Assembly: GCA_018812265.1 (NCBI GenBank)
Contig: JAHJDG010000092.1
Span: 1-49,490 of the forward strand
DNA: 49,490 nt
Source of the DNA: a bacterium
Lineage (GTDB): Bacteria > Electryoneota > RPQS01
Direction: 5' to 3'
The translations under genes and the position numbers were made by a program. Shown here piece after piece: positions 26,501 through 33,420 of this stretch. Every line of letters begins with the position of its first letter. Positions within the stretch are counted from its first letter, which is position 1. The notes beneath the pieces were generated by a model. The model was not told where the DNA came from. It did no database searches and saw nothing but the letters and a program-made list of their open reading frames with translations.

Positions 26501-29500
26501 CGCTGAAGTCGGTGCGGGCGAATACATAGTAGTCGCCGGTAATGCCCTGTGGCAACGTGAACGTGGCCGAGTTCGTGTAGCTCGCTCCCGACGGCAAGAA
26601 ACTCACGTTTTCATACTGACCGAGATACGTAACCAGTTGGCCATTGTATTCGGGTTGCGGCGAAAGGTACAGGCGGTCATACCATACCGGGCTGGAGGTC
26701 GCCGCACTTCCCGTGTTGGTGACGATCCAGCTCACTTGGTAGGGTTGCCCCGAGTAGGCTTCGGGGGGAACCTGAACCTGCGAAACGGTCAGGTTGGGCA
26801 GCGTTCGAACCCTGAATGACCAAACCGGACCCGGGGCTTCTCCGTAGAGATTGGTGCTCACGATCCGCCAGTTGTACATGCGGCCATATTGTAACGAAGT
26901 GCCGACTTGGTAGCTGATCTCGGTGAGGTTTGCAGCGATGGGGCTGGTCGGTTCCGGCAGCGTGTCCGGCCACAAAAATACATTGTAGCGCTCGGCGCGG
27001 GGCGCCGGATACCAGGAAAGTCGCGGTGTGCTGGACACAAACGTCTCACCATCAACCGGCACCGGATTCGAGGCGGTTCCCGGCAATTGTTCCGGGAGGG
27101 GGGAAGGGATGAAGAAGTCGGCATCGGACGTGTCGGCAAGAAGCGGGAAATTCACGCTTTTTACTCGGATTCGGGCTCGATCCGTTGCCGGATACGAGGG
27201 CGTCCACGTGTAGAGGCCCGTGTTGGGCGCATTGGCGGTGAGCGTTGCCCAAGTTCCTTCCGGGAATGCACGGTTCAGCTCGATACGAATGGTACCGGTC
27301 AGATTCTCGGAAGTCCACATTATGTCATACGGAATGCCCATCGCACAACTCTCACCGCCGACGGGCTGTACCAGTGTTAGAGATCGTCTCGCTATTGAGA
27401 AGTCGGCATCCGTGGTATCGCCGATCCACGGGTAGGAGACTCCCACGATGCGCACACGGGCGACGCCCGCAACGGGTTCCGAAACAACCCACAGCTGCGA
27501 ACCATCATTGGGGGTGGAAGCGGAAACCGTCTCCCACTCTCCGGCGGGATAACCACGGTTGAGTTCAATCCGCACATTGCCGGGCAGATTGGCGGAAGTC
27601 CACGTGATGGCGTAGGTATCGCCAATAATCCACGTCTCGCCGCCGTTGGGAACCGAAACCGCGAGCGACCGACGGCCAATACTGAAGTTCGCATTTGACG
27701 TGTCGCCCACGAAGCTCGACGCAACACCGGTAACGCGAATTCTTGCGCTCGACGTAGTTGGTCCCGCCACCGGCCAATAGAAACTTCCGTTGTCGTCGGT
27801 GTTCTCGGCAATCGTTTCCCATACGCCCGACGGGTAAGACCGGTTGATCTCTATGCGCACGTTCTCGCTGATATAGCGTGAGTTCCAGCGGATGTTGGCG
27901 GTGTCCTGAATAAACCACGATTCCCCGCCGTTGGGCTGAATCACGGTGATTCTGGGAATGCATGCTCTCCCGCCGGAATCACCGGCTGCGACGGCACCCT
28001 CACCACAGGTATTGTAGGCCACCACACTGTAAAGATATCGGACGTTTATCCCGGCGGATGTGTCATTGAGTGCGGTGACGTTCGGCGGCGTCACGCCGAT
28101 TCGGAGTCCGTCACGCCGGACCTGAAAACTGTCCTCTCCGCTGATATTGTTGTTCCAGACGATCCGCACAAGTTCACAGCTATCGTCGGAGGCGACGATG
28201 CCCGTAACCAGACCCAGGGGAGCCATCCGTCGTCCGGAGTCTTGCCGGAGGCTTCCCAGGCCGCAGCTGTTAGCGGCAACAATTCCGAAGGAATACGTTC
28301 CCGCTGGGGGAGAGTCGGCGTAGCGCACGGTGTTCGCAGGAAGACTATCCAACAACTCGCCGTTTCGATACAGTAGATACCAACCTTCGTTGGTGAGATC
28401 CGTCCACGTGCAGATAATGCTGTCGCAGCGATTGTCGGAAGCGGAGAAACTCGATACCGTCGCGGGAAGACGGATGACCGAACCTGCGTTTGACTGGCTG
28501 AGCGGACCGTTGCCGCAAGCGTTGAAGGCCTGGACGGTATAGGCATATGACACACCGGACGCCGCCGTGGTATCCTGGAAGACCGTGACGTCCATGCCAA
28601 CGGTATCCAGTCGCGTCCCGTTTCGCAGGATGACGTAGCCCGTCTCATGGCTTAGATCATTCCACGTAACCGTGACGGAGTCGCAACTGACGGAATCCGT
28701 CGCCTGAACATTGCCCACCTGCAAAGGCTCGCGAATGCGCGAACCCAAATCGAAGACCGATTCCGGACCGCTGCCGCAGGGATTAGTGGCGACGATCCAG
28801 TAGCGATACTCCACCCACGGAGTCGCGGTTGAATCGAGGAAGCTTGTCTCGTTCAGTGGCACCGTGGCCATCAAGGAAGGGGAACTGCCGTCGTAATTCG
28901 CTCGCCAGACCTGATAGGCCGTCGCATCAAGGGATGAGTTGTCCCACTGAATCTGCGTGACGTGACACAACCCGTCCGTCGCTAAGATCTGCTGAATCCC
29001 GGTCGGTTCGTGCCAGGCCTTCCCGGAATCGGCAAGGGAAGGCTCTCCTTCCCCGCATTGAGCGCTCCAACCGACTACCGTATATTCGGCCGGCTCACGC
29101 TCGGTAGTGACGTGGCGGAACACCGTGTAACCGGGAAACGACGGTCGCCCGACGGCTCCGACCCGAACTCCGTCCCGTTTCACCAGGAACGAGTCCAGTC
29201 CGATGTTGGTGGAGTACTCCCACGAAATCCTCACCGAATCGCACAGATCATCGCTCGCTTGCACGCCGAAGGCGGTGGGGGGATCGGGCAAGCGACTTCC
29301 CAGCCTCCATGACCGTGGGGAAACCGATGACGAGCTTGACTCGGGACATGTTCGTCTCGCCTCGATTCCGTAGAGGAACGTCCCTACCGGAGCCTGTGTG
29401 TCCACGAAAGAATCCGGCAACAATGCGGACCGAAGCGCAATCATCACGTCGTCCCGATAGATGGCGATCGTATCATTGCCGACGCCGGAATCGGGATAAC

Positions 29501-30932
29501 TCCAATTCAGATGGATTCCATCGCACCGGTTGTCCGAGACCAACAGGTTCAATGGTCGGGGGGGAGCTACGCACGATGAGAACACGCTGTCAATACATGT
29601 CCACGAGGACATGATTGCGTCCTGTACACCGGCATGTAGCACGAAGACGTTCGATTCCCAAGTGAGGGAAGACGTCCCCACTCGCAAATAGAAACGCGGC
29701 GGCACAAGAAGATAGCCCACCGAACTGAACATGATCTCCGAGATAAACTTCCCCGGCCCGATCTCAAGGCTCTGGCCGTTCAGCGCGAACGTGTTATAGT
29801 TGACCGTCCCTTCCGGCCCGGTAATGCAATCGGGAGGAAAAAGGCACACCTCGGGCATCGGATCCTCGGCGTCGGGACCGTCGGAATCGGTATCCCAGAA
29901 GATCTGGATGGGTGTGCCGTCCGGCAAGGGAGAACCGCCGCCACACTCGTCGGTCAAAGGTGACACCGTATGGATCAGACGAGCCTGAAAAGGCAAGCTC
30001 TCACCCGAACAGGATGCCGGTACGCACGTCCAGGAAGTGATCTCTACTTCTTGCGGGCCGGATAGAAGGGTGAAGACATTGGACTCCCAACGCTCCGTCG
30101 GAAGGCAAATCCGCAGATAGTAGCGGGGCAGCGGCGGTAGCCTATTCGCCGAAAAGAATCCGGTCTCAGTATAAAAATAGCCCTCGCCAAGACCCAGAAC
30201 TCCTCCGTTCATGGTGAACTCGTTGAAATTGACCGTGCCCGCCGGACCTGAATAACAGAATGGAGGATCGGCGCACAGCTCCGGCCGCGGATCACCGAGA
30301 TCGGGACCGTCAAGATCATTATCCCACAGAATCTGTACGACGGTGCCATCCGGTAACGGGGTGATACCGCCACAACCATCATAAAGCGGAGTGGGACGAT
30401 AATAGTAGAGCTCTGCATAGAAGCCCGGGTTTTCCCCTTGGCAGAGTTGCTCCATACAGGTCCAAGACCCAATGACAATATCTTGAACGCCGGAATTGAT
30501 ATTGAATACGTTGGAAACCCAATGCAAATTCGGCAGACAGACTCGAAGATAGTACCGGGAAGGCGAAGGGATTGCACCGACTCCGATCCAGGAAGTCGTG
30601 ACGTTGAAATAACCTTCACCATAGTTCTGTTCTCCGCCGTTCGCAAGGAATTCATTGAAGTTGACGGAGCCGGAGGGACCTCCGATGCAGGTAGGAGGAT
30701 AGTCACACAGTACGGGGCGTGGATCATCGGTATCCGGCCCGTTCCCGTCATTGTCCCACACGATCTGAATTACAGTGCCATCCGGAATCGGATTACCGCC
30801 GATACAGAGATCACGTATGGGCTGCTGACCGCTCCCGTCGTTGAAGTACATGATATGCGCTTGGAACGACTGTGCCTGCGATACGGCTGCAAGCAAAACA
30901 ACGAGAAACGCTGTCAGAGAAACGGACTTCAT
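20586..30932 (-). CDS. Giant repetitive surface protein (3448 residues; FN3, PNGGE and CARDB repeats)
   Basis: ATG 30932 follows GAGGT at 7 bases and starts a signal peptide (MKSVSLTAFLVVLLAAVSQAQ). Approximate order: three related ~145-residue units (22-452; PLPDGT...ILWDNDLDGPD, YYLRICLP, SWTC); six FN3-like units (455-985; DxCDSVxxxW); three PNGGESW...ITWTS units (990-1280); one FN3 unit; nine CARDB units of about 120 residues (1380-2510; PDLVVxxVxxPxxAxSGQ, WTVxNxGxG, GxYYVYVxTD); PPC- and IPT/TIG-like units; a hydrophobic Cys-rich segment of lower GC (about 2745-3045); and a region with NDIIGPAG, LPYTIRFEND, GLFIDVTAGIDVNT and VVSWSGTDDAGGSGVKDY known from large bacterial exoproteins. 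It ends in an FN3-like domain without a recognisable T9SS signal. It is probably an adhesin or structural surface protein. How it leaves the cell is unclear. Confidence 0.9.
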   Translation of the reverse strand: MKSVSLTAFLVVLLAAVSQAQSFQAHIMYFNDGSGQQPIRDLCIGGNPIPDGTVIQIVWDNDGNGPDTDDPRPVLCDYPPTCIGGPSGSVNFNEFLANGGEQNYGEGYFNVTTSWIGVGAIPSPSRYYLRVCLPNLHWVSNVFNINSGVQDIVIGSWTCMEQLCQGENPGFYAELYYYRPTPLYDGCGGITPLPDGTVVQILWDNDLDGPDLGDPRPELCADPPFCYSGPAGTVNFNEFTMNGGVLGLGEGYFYTETGFFSANRLPPLPRYYLRICLPTERWESNVFTLLSGPQEVEITSWTCVPASCSGESLPFQARLIHTVSPLTDECGGGSPLPDGTPIQIFWDTDSDGPDAEDPMPEVCLFPPDCITGPEGTVNYNTFALNGQSLEIGPGKFISEIMFSSVGYLLVPPRFYLRVGTSSLTWESNVFVLHAGVQDAIMSSWTCIDSVFSSCVAPPRPLNLLVSDNRCDGIHLNWSYPDSGVGNDTIAIYRDDVMIALRSALLPDSFVDTQAPVGTFLYGIEARRTCPESSSSSVSPRSWRLGSRLPDPPTAFGVQASDDLCDSVRISWEYSTNIGLDSFLVKRDGVRVGAVGRPSFPGYTVFRHVTTEREPAEYTVVGWSAQCGEGEPSLADSGKAWHEPTGIQQILATDGLCHVTQIQWDNSSLDATAYQVWRANYDGSSPSLMATVPLNETSFLDSTATPWVEYRYWIVATNPCGSGPESVFDLGSRIREPLQVGNVQATDSVSCDSVTVTWNDLSHETGYVILRNGTRLDTVGMDVTVFQDTTAASGVSYAYTVQAFNACGNGPLSQSNAGSVIRLPATVSSFSASDNRCDSIICTWTDLTNEGWYLLYRNGELLDSLPANTVRYADSPPAGTYSFGIVAANSCGLGSLRQDSGRRMAPLGLVTGIVASDDSCELVRIVWNNNISGEDSFQVRRDGLRIGVTPPNVTALNDTSAGINVRYLYSVVAYNTCGEGAVAAGDSGGRACIPRITVIQPNGGESWFIQDTANIRWNSRYISENVRIEINRSYPSGVWETIAENTDDNGSFYWPVAGPTTSSARIRVTGVASSFVGDTSNANFSIGRRSLAVSVPNGGETWIIGDTYAITWTSANLPGNVRIELNRGYPAGEWETVSASTPNDGSQLWVVSEPVAGVARVRIVGVSYPWIGDTTDADFSIARRSLTLVQPVGGESCAMGIPYDIMWTSENLTGTIRIELNRAFPEGTWATLTANAPNTGLYTWTPSYPATDRARIRVKSVNFPLLADTSDADFFIPSPLPEQLPGTASNPVPVDGETFVSSTPRLSWYPAPRAERYNVFLWPDTLPEPTSPIAANLTEISYQVGTSLQYGRMYNWRIVSTNLYGEAPGPVWSFRVRTLPNLTVSQVQVPPEAYSGQPYQVSWIVTNTGSAATSSPVWYDRLYLSPQPEYNGQLVTYLGQYENVSFLPSGASYTNSATFTLPQGITGDYYVFARTDFSGHVQESSENDNLGRNDDPMHVNLTPPPDLQVTNIISPANAFSGQSVSMTWTVQNRGTGPTIVGTWSDAVYLSRDTLLSGDDHALGATQHVGILLPDSSYQGSRIVTLPQTIYGAFYFLVQTDIGNSVYEFVFEQNNTEYSDTLTVTLTPPPDLIVSDLVVPTSGTAGQPLSIQWTVLNNGPGTPFENSWNDRVYASLDTALNLATATVLGSYSRTGALPPDSSYTRAATANLPSSLFGSVFIYVKTDYNNQVFEHTSEDNNVRRSSLPVEVSAAPWPDLVVTSVTAPSTAGSGQNVSVEWTVQNQGPGSVPQTTWNDRIFLSTSATFDSSASIPLATISRSGTIAPSGTYAAQANVLIPHGISGTYYVYVWSDVLGQVFEHLYDGNNVTRSDAAVAVTLSPWPDLVVSNITLPATGNSGQPVTIAWMVLNQGPGSSGVGPWVDRVYLSRSPVYHPDSVVVLQSQTHAGALAPSASYPAQATVSLPEGISGNYYVYVAADADNQIYEYQFEDNNIGRSSGSMEIYLTPWPDLRVHQISVAASANAGESLSVTYGVINDGLAGTPNSVWTDKVYLSANSSWNPGSATLLATRIHTGPLAVMGSYVETVIGTVPSNISGTYYVYVTTDAENQVYEYGAENNNTLRSEPLTVNPYPVNIAAQSVTGPDSAFSGQSVTVAWTVGNVGTVPTIVGSWQDAVYLSQDAILNTGTDLLLTTLQRTGVLSPGQTYTRDRVVTLPNGISGNYYLIARTDANNQIGDIDLSNNVIASATPMMVQLTPPPDLDVIAFTMPVQANAGQPITARWSVQNIGTGPTIRTVWYDAIYVSPNPTLDASDTRIATFTHNGALIPGQAYSDSGQVTIPYYLIGNYYLIVKTDSRDDEYELTGELNNTAAEAITIQLPPPSDLIVTAISLPASAQPGDQVTVSWTLQNQGSNPAVGWLRDAIYFSPDTAWDITDALLGYVNHYVDIAPGLTLTVNALVNLNETFRTGENGEIIGTMPGVTPGAYHALVRTDIRNSIPESDDLNNTGASASLISVDVPQLTLGVPTNGNLSQSERHFYRIAVEADLDLRVILDGVSQSSFNEFYVAFGRIPSLSDHDYAAAQPFLSDQELLIPTTEEGNYYLMLVARGSTTDYSIVADAMPFSILSVDPDHGGQDGRVTCTLRGAGFCDSTDVLLRLSPDSLIHAHVYEFRNSTELGARFYLPQVPLGTFDIVAMKPDGSTVTLPGAFTVEPRILYSATHDVSAPWSVRAGGTAVYSVTIQNTSNVDVEYVSASISTGQYQSIRVYSERFLMREDLIPDIMADSVPNNTDNAIIIGNSKVVPMIAKDVAAGELLTCNIVITDFTGDLQPFAVNAKALDIDGYLAAQTIRILQLQQMLLAENQDSLPEQLVALLDDTVAFVDTVFQGYIALGLLDSDAVDRETIEHLVAWADSFMTTEAGIMFQRNFAETVCEIAGFALRAADCGFAVVTCIAAYTAIVKGTIVSFGILSVPLATVLVPFCAYGFYNACVVGLFMPEESPPDITDVVQCFIGIDVKGKITRQRMRGRRLGPDFLGTAVCLGGLVQRQLCADVIRSRDPNDIIGPAGYGEGNFVARDQILPYTIRFENDPTLATAPAQVVHITQPLDPDLNSSSFRLGAFGFGNFVFTPPANRAYYAERLDVRDSLGLFIDVTAGIDVNTNEAFWVFESIDPATGEPPINPLVGFLAINDSITHRGEGFVTYTIVPRSTSQTGDTIHAQARIVFDVNDPIDTPPIFNTIDAGPPASRVDSNLTLVNETQIVVSWSGTDDAGGSGVKDYAVYVSADDGPFEVQETGLTNTPWVYTGEHGHTYGFFTLATDNVGNVEPMKTAAEAVSHIVPIGYGVPQAVTDLIIEVKTVNDTLEAHLHWSPVILDTMGNIIAVDGYEVYTDNSPPGQPGTIWKKIGKTRLTSFIHRPVPDGVHWYHVIARFDPYPSLRIEDDSGFTVPVWSPAER
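21790..22700 (-). other. Lower-GC segment coding a hydrophobic, Cys-rich part of the giant protein
   Basis: Base composition shifts visibly here (near 48% GC in sampled lines against well over 55% on either side). The encoded part has no resemblance to the surrounding beta repeats: it is helical, with CEIAGFALRAADCGFAVVTC and GILSVPLATVLVPFCAYGF. It could be an inserted domain acquired separately, possibly disulphide-rich or membrane-inserting. Confidence 0.6.
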
Positions 30933-31533
30933 CTTAGACCTCATTTCCGTTAGGGTGAATGGACGGTCACAGACCCGATACTCAAAGATATTCACCGCAA
31001 TCTCTTCGTATTAACCTAATGGAATGTTTGGTTGGATGGACAAGGAAGGCGTTATTCAGCGTCCAAAGGCATGGAATAGTATGACACAGGATGGGAGAAG
31101 GCGCGCGAGAACACCGAATGGGACTATACCGACATGACCGGACCTATCACCAAGACTGACCCACGTCAAGACGGACTGCGAACAAGCATGTTCCTACGAT
31201 GCATCACCGTATCATTTTAGGCAATTTGAGCGGAGAAACAAGCCAAAGGAGGATAATGCGCAAAGATTCTTCATGAAGGGTGACTGTCGAAAAAGTCTAT
31301 TAAATATGGGAGTCTCTGTGTTGTCGGAATAATAAATACCGGTTTGATAAAGGCTTGTTCCTTGAATTCTCGCGGTTCGGCAGTTGGCGTCCAGCCCGTT
31401 CCGTGAAAAGCGCCTCATGGCCGCTTCCGTGGCGCGTGGAGATAAATAGCGGTTTATGAACCCATTGAACATGCGAGAAGCCCCGACCGGATTGCCGGCC
31501 GGGGCTGTGCTGCCCGCATCGTGTGCCTGTTGA
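30933..31533. other. Intergenic stretch of about 600 bases
   Basis: It holds the 5' region of the giant gene on the right-to-left strand and a terminator-like hairpin at 31479-31506 for the gene beyond. Two similar AATACCGGTTT / AATAGCGGTTT phrases occur about 110 bases apart (near 31335 and 31445). Short open frames have no ribosome site or family likeness. No RNA gene or transposon was recognised. Confidence 0.55.
31479..31506 (-). terminator. Terminator-like hairpin after the DNRLRE protein gene
   Basis: AGCCCCGACCGG pairs with CCGGCCGGGGCT around ATTG, with one mismatch, 28 bases beyond the stop at 31534. The T-run is poor on the minus strand (CTTCTC). Confidence 0.55.
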
Positions 31534-31630
31534 CTATTTCACGAGCAGCATCTTCTGCGATGCCGTGAAGTTCGGAGTGACCAGCGTGTAGAAATAGACG
31601 CCGGAGGGACGATCGGTACCGTCGAAAGCC
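31534..31630 (-). repeat. Sorting-domain 3' end, copy 1 of a second pair
   Basis: About 95 bases encoding the last 30 residues are nearly the same as 33326-33420, with seven or eight mismatches by eye. Both genes end PSGVYFYTLVTP...KMLLVK. Confidence 0.85.
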
Positions 31631-32970
31631 ACGCGGTATTGTCCCGGCGGCCGCACGTCGTCAATCAGCAGTGCTACTTTCCGGCCCAGCAAATCAGCGA
31701 CAAACAAACTGACTCGTTCGGTTCCCGCAAGACGGAAACTGATCTCGGTGCGGCCGTTGAATGGATTGGGGTAGTTTGGACAGAGTTCAAACTTGTGCGA
31801 CAGCGCATGATCCTCCTCCAGCGCTAACGGGAGAAGCCACAGCTCCATGAGAATTGTATACGGGCTGCCCTGTGCGTTGTAATCCACGCGCAGGTTTGTC
31901 GAATAGTCCGCCAGCGGAACCAGATCAGCCACGCGTGCCTGAACAGAAATCTCGAGACTCCGGCCGGGATTCACGGTGCCTGAGGCTGGAAGCAACTCGA
32001 TCCATTCCGATGTATCCGAGATCGCGAAGGATAAGGGGCAAGTGCCGGAGTTGGCGATGGTGAAGGTGGCACTGGTATCCCGATCCTGCCAGGTTTCCAT
32101 GCCGATCGAAGAGTGACTGAATTGTGCCGAGGGCCGGTCGAGCACAGCATCCTGCATTGTCGTTTCATGAGCCTCGATCACAATATCTGTAATGGTCGTA
32201 TCGCAGTGAGCCGCATGGTGAAACGTGACGGAATAGGTTCCCGGAGGCAGCGGGAGGATATAGTGGCCGAGGCTGTCCGTATAGGCGGTGCCGGGCAGAT
32301 CGTGAGCGGAGACGGAGCTCCCCGCGAGAGGTGCATTCGTCTCGTGACATCGAACGATGCCTTGCAGTGCACGGGGGACTGTGAAAACCTCGAGGTAGGG
32401 ACGATGGTCCGGATATTCCTTGCTGTGGAACCATGTCTGTGGGATGTTGCCGCTGTTCCACGCCGTGGGATCGGTCAAGAACCAACCGTAATTGTCTGCC
32501 AGCCCGGCGACGAAATTCTGAACGTCCGCGGTAACATCCCAGCTCATCCATCCGAAAGCACTTGGGACGATGGAACTTGCTGAGACTTCGGGAGCGTGCG
32601 CGGGAAGATTGCACCAGTTCAGCGTGTGCTCGTCCCAGTCACCCAACAGACGATGAAGATTTAAGTTTCGGCCGGCCGGATTGTTATCCCACAGGGAGAA
32701 ATAGTAAAGGTACAGTTGCGCAGAAATAATGGCTGTTCCCGGGGGGATTGAAGACAGCTTGAATTTGATCATTGCATCAACTTCCCAGCGGTCCGAGCCG
32801 CCCGCCCCGTATCGGTTCCTGATCCGCAACTGCGGACTCGATCCGTAGATGGTGATGCAGTCGTTTATTGCCTCGTAGGTATCGTCTGTCGGGTAGAAGA
32901 TCTGTTGGGCTGGTGCTGACGTTTCGATCGCTAACAAGGCTATCACGAGAAGAGAAACAATGTTCTTCAT
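31534..32970 (-). CDS. Secreted DNRLRE-domain protein with T9SS sorting domain
   Basis: 478 residues from ATG 32970, preceded by AGGAAAGG; earlier in-frame starts would put a hydrophilic stretch before the signal peptide (MKNIVSLLVIALLAIETSAPA). Residues 25-215 form a DNRLRE-type carbohydrate-binding-like domain: DDTYEAINDC, DAMIKFKLSSIPPGTAIISAQ, LYLYYFSLWDNNPAG, WDEHTLNWCNLP, SWDVTADVQNFVAG, WFHSKEYPDHRPYLEV. A carboxypeptidase regulatory-like fold follows (LQGIVRCHETNAPLAGSSV, YILPLPPGTYSVTF), then an Ig-like unit (FTIANSGTCPLSFAISD), then a sorting domain (LCPNYPNPFNGRTEISF, DLLGRKVALLI). It is a surface protein that may bind polysaccharide; no catalytic site is evident. Confidence 0.87.
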   Translation of the reverse strand: MKNIVSLLVIALLAIETSAPAQQIFYPTDDTYEAINDCITIYGSSPQLRIRNRYGAGGSDRWEVDAMIKFKLSSIPPGTAIISAQLYLYYFSLWDNNPAGRNLNLHRLLGDWDEHTLNWCNLPAHAPEVSASSIVPSAFGWMSWDVTADVQNFVAGLADNYGWFLTDPTAWNSGNIPQTWFHSKEYPDHRPYLEVFTVPRALQGIVRCHETNAPLAGSSVSAHDLPGTAYTDSLGHYILPLPPGTYSVTFHHAAHCDTTITDIVIEAHETTMQDAVLDRPSAQFSHSSIGMETWQDRDTSATFTIANSGTCPLSFAISDTSEWIELLPASGTVNPGRSLEISVQARVADLVPLADYSTNLRVDYNAQGSPYTILMELWLLPLALEEDHALSHKFELCPNYPNPFNGRTEISFRLAGTERVSLFVADLLGRKVALLIDDVRPPGQYRVAFDGTDRPSGVYFYTLVTPNFTASQKMLLVK

Positions 32971-33325
32971 TTCCTTTCCTACCTCGGAAAACCGAATGGC
33001 TGCATGCCATGCAACGCTTGGTTGTGGATCAATCTGACAAATTGTACTTGTGAAAGCGGCCAAGCCCCCCGAAGATCTTTGCTAAAATTGTGGATGAATC
33101 TCTGCGCTCTTTCAGCGGAGCATTCATCGAAGCGATCAAGGCTCCCGAGATTCATCCTGACATCCTGAAGACGATGACGAACACCGCCTCGACGCTTCGA
33201 TCGGCGCGTTTCCACCTGAATCAGTGGCTCCTCAATGCTGCCATGATTCATGGAGTGCCGGGGCTTCAATCGGACAAGGCGGAACGAAGCCCCGGCAACC
33301 AACTCCTGATGGCACTCATCATCAC
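32971..33325. other. Intergenic stretch of about 355 bases
   Basis: It holds the upstream region of the DNRLRE gene and, at 33257-33296, the terminator of the gene at 33326. An open frame from 33090 runs into the antisense of that gene and is not credible. Nothing else was seen. Confidence 0.6.
33257..33296 (-). terminator. Strong hairpin after the CrtC-like protein gene
   Basis: GCCGGGGCTTC (33257-33267) and GAAGCCCCGGC (33286-33296) form a perfect 11-bp stem, 30 bases beyond the stop at 33326. No clear T-run follows. Confidence 0.6.
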
Positions 33326-33420
33326 CTATTTCACGAGTAGCATCTTCTGAGATGCCGTGAAGTTCGGCGTGACCAGCGTGTAGAAATAGACGCCGGAGGG
33401 AAGATCGGTGCCGTTTAAAA
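33326..33420 (-). repeat. Sorting-domain 3' end, copy 2 of a second pair
   Basis: Partner of 31534-31630; the similarity covers the last 30 codons and fades upstream, where the two sorting domains differ. Confidence 0.85.

Noticed and set aside
23400-28000. Periodic DNA similarity suggesting a CRISPR or satellite array
   Set aside because: The period (about 360 bases) and variation correspond to CARDB and other protein repeats inside one open frame.
31212-31472. 86-codon minus-strand frame
   Set aside because: No ribosome site, no signal or family likeness, and mixed composition; treated as intergenic.
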